From assembly GCA_024743315.1 (NCBI GenBank), contig JANSWU010000004.1:124001-188000 (forward strand): DNA of 64,000 nucleotides, written 5' to 3'. The DNA comes from Hyphomonadaceae bacterium (GTDB lineage Bacteria; Pseudomonadota; Alphaproteobacteria; Caulobacterales; Hyphomonadaceae). This document shows positions 63,169 to 64,000 of the stretch, piece after piece; position 1 is the first letter of the stretch, and every line of letters starts with the position of its first letter. The notes under the pieces are model-generated. The model made no database searches and was not told the origin of the DNA. It saw only the letters and a program-made list of their open reading frames with translations. The position numbers and the translations under genes were made by a program.

Positions 63169-64000
63169 TTATCCGTTTCCGGCGACCAGGCCGACCGTAT
63201 TGGTATCGACCGGCGTGACGGGTTGCCCCGGAGCGATGCGCTGCAGGCCATCAATAATGATCCGATCGCCATCACGAATGGACCCACGTACGAAGACCCG
63301 GTCTCCATCTTGATGCAGGATTTCGACAATTCCCGGTTCAGCAACAGTGCTACCGCTGCTGCCACGCGCCTTGTATATGGACCACAGACCGCGATCCGCC
63401 TCGGCAAGGGCGGAGACTGGCAGCCACAGACCTTGCTCATCAATATCACGTTCAAGCCCGAGCCGGACGACGGCGCCGGCCGAGACCTGGCTTGGATCAT
63501 CAATGTCAAACACAGTGGTGACGGTACGGTTACTGGCATCGATGACACCGGTCATGGAGCGTAGCGACGCCGAGACAGTGCCTTGATCAGAGACTAGAGG
63601 ATAAGATTGTCCAACAACCATATCGCGCGCGAGTTTTGCCGTCAGGCCGATACGCGCCTCAAGCACGTCAGTCTCAACCAGTTCAAAGATTGGCTGCCCC
63701 GGACCGGCAATCGCGCCTTCGTCCACCATGCGCGTAGTCACGGTTCCAGCAAAAGGCGCGGTGATCCGTGCCAGATCGATTTGGACCCGCAGCGCATCGG
63801 CATTTGCCTTGGCCGCAGAAATGCGAGCATAGGCCGTATTCGATTGCGCACGAGCCTCGTCCACGACTTGGCTCGAGACGTGGCCGCGTTCGAGCAGAGA
63901 GATCTGACGATCGACCGTGGTTTCAGCGAGATCAAACGCTGCTTGCGCTTCGGCGATCACAGCTTCTGCTGACGCAAGTTGGGCGCGCAAGGTTCGGGTA
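63169..64000 (-). CDS. RND periplasmic adaptor (membrane fusion protein), partial
   Basis: The visible 277 codons are the C-terminal part of an HlyD/AcrA-like adaptor. A helical hairpin (ASAEAVIAEAQAAFDLAETTVDRQ and SQVVDEARAQSNTAYARISAA) is followed by a lipoyl-like/beta-barrel part (TAPFAGTVTTRMVDEGAIAGPGQPIFELV). The gene continues beyond the right edge, so its signal peptide is not seen. It ends five bases before the RND permease start, forming an operon. An outer-membrane channel gene is not visible. Confidence 0.9.
   Translation of the reverse strand, partial: TRTLRAQLASAEAVIAEAQAAFDLAETTVDRQISLLERGHVSSQVVDEARAQSNTAYARISAAKANADALRVQIDLARITAPFAGTVTTRMVDEGAIAGPGQPIFELVETDVLEARIGLTAKLARDMVVGQSYPLVSDQGTVSASLRSMTGVIDASNRTVTTVFDIDDPSQVSAGAVVRLGLERDIDEQGLWLPVSALAEADRGLWSIYKARGSSGSTVAEPGIVEILHQDGDRVFVRGSIRDGDRIIIDGLQRIAPGQPVTPVDTNTVGLVAGNG

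Overview
The window comes from an alphaproteobacterium that carries an anoxygenic photosynthesis gene cluster (PGC). The first ~26.4 kb is the PGC, cut off at the left edge inside bchN. The rest looks like ordinary chromosome: valine/propionate and fatty-acid catabolism, housekeeping genes, a TonB receptor and an RND efflux system. The only reaction-centre genes are pufL and pufM, with LH1 genes pufB and pufA. There is no pufC, no LH2 gene and no carbon-fixation gene in view. Together with the MFS, TonB and lipid-catabolism genes, this suggests an aerobic anoxygenic phototroph. The style of the flanking genes (DUF805 pair, acidic low-complexity protein, TonB receptor, oligopeptidase B) is compatible with the Hyphomonadales/Caulobacterales side of the class, but that placement is an inference. 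No insertion sequence, prophage, CRISPR array or integrase was seen.

PGC layout, left to right. bchN (partial) and bchF run leftwards. Going right are a small unknown ORF, ppaA/aerR (B12-type antirepressor), ppsR (redox/light repressor), bchG, a PucC-like carrier gene, bchP and a small membrane ORF, which end at a terminator. The leftward superoperon follows, in transcription order crtE-crtF-bchC-bchX-bchY-bchZ-pufQ-pufB-pufA-pufL-pufM, with many overlapping stops and starts. crtC runs rightwards, divergent from crtE. A second leftward block holds idi, a lipoprotein-type cytochrome c, bchI-bchD-bchO, a DUF3422 membrane protein, crtB and a 55-residue membrane protein. The cluster supplies chlorophyllide reductase (XYZ), Mg-chelatase I and D, the late esterification and reduction steps (G, P), LH1 and the reaction-centre core, and part of the spheroidene/spirilloxanthin pathway. 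crtI, crtD, puhA, bchBHLM and acsF/bchE are not in the window.

Regulation can be read from the sequence. Three leftward promoters (bchC, crtE, crtB) each carry two TGT-N12-ACA-type PpsR boxes whose facing ends are exactly 8 bp apart, the outer one over the -35 and the inner one over the -10. PpsR itself has a single cysteine, in its helix-turn-helix. A strong stem-loop separates pufA from pufL. bchG, bchC and idi each have a -10 box only 6-7 nt before the ATG, which predicts leaderless mRNAs.

After the PGC come mmsB-mmsA (valine catabolism), an SCP2 protein, an isoprenylcysteine-methyltransferase-like protein, a xanthine-dehydrogenase-family enzyme with its Fe-S and Mo subunits fused, tRNA-Leu(GAG), lipB, two DUF805 membrane proteins and a propionyl-CoA carboxylase alpha subunit. 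Next are a BLUF blue-light sensor with a possible partner gene, map, radC, a cyclase-family lipoprotein, two tandem MFS carriers, thrB, a DUF2189 protein, an acyl-CoA synthetase and a MaoC hydratase. The right end holds msrB, oligopeptidase B, a thiolase, a BON-LysM protein, a thioredoxin-like lipoprotein, a sterol-desaturase-family protein, a large acidic protein, a TonB receptor and an RND pump whose adaptor gene runs off the right edge.

The main candidates for new biology are the tethered cytochrome as electron donor in a pufC-less cluster, the unassigned small genes embedded in the PGC, the single-Cys PpsR with its conserved promoter architecture, the fused molybdoenzyme, and the BLUF locus.
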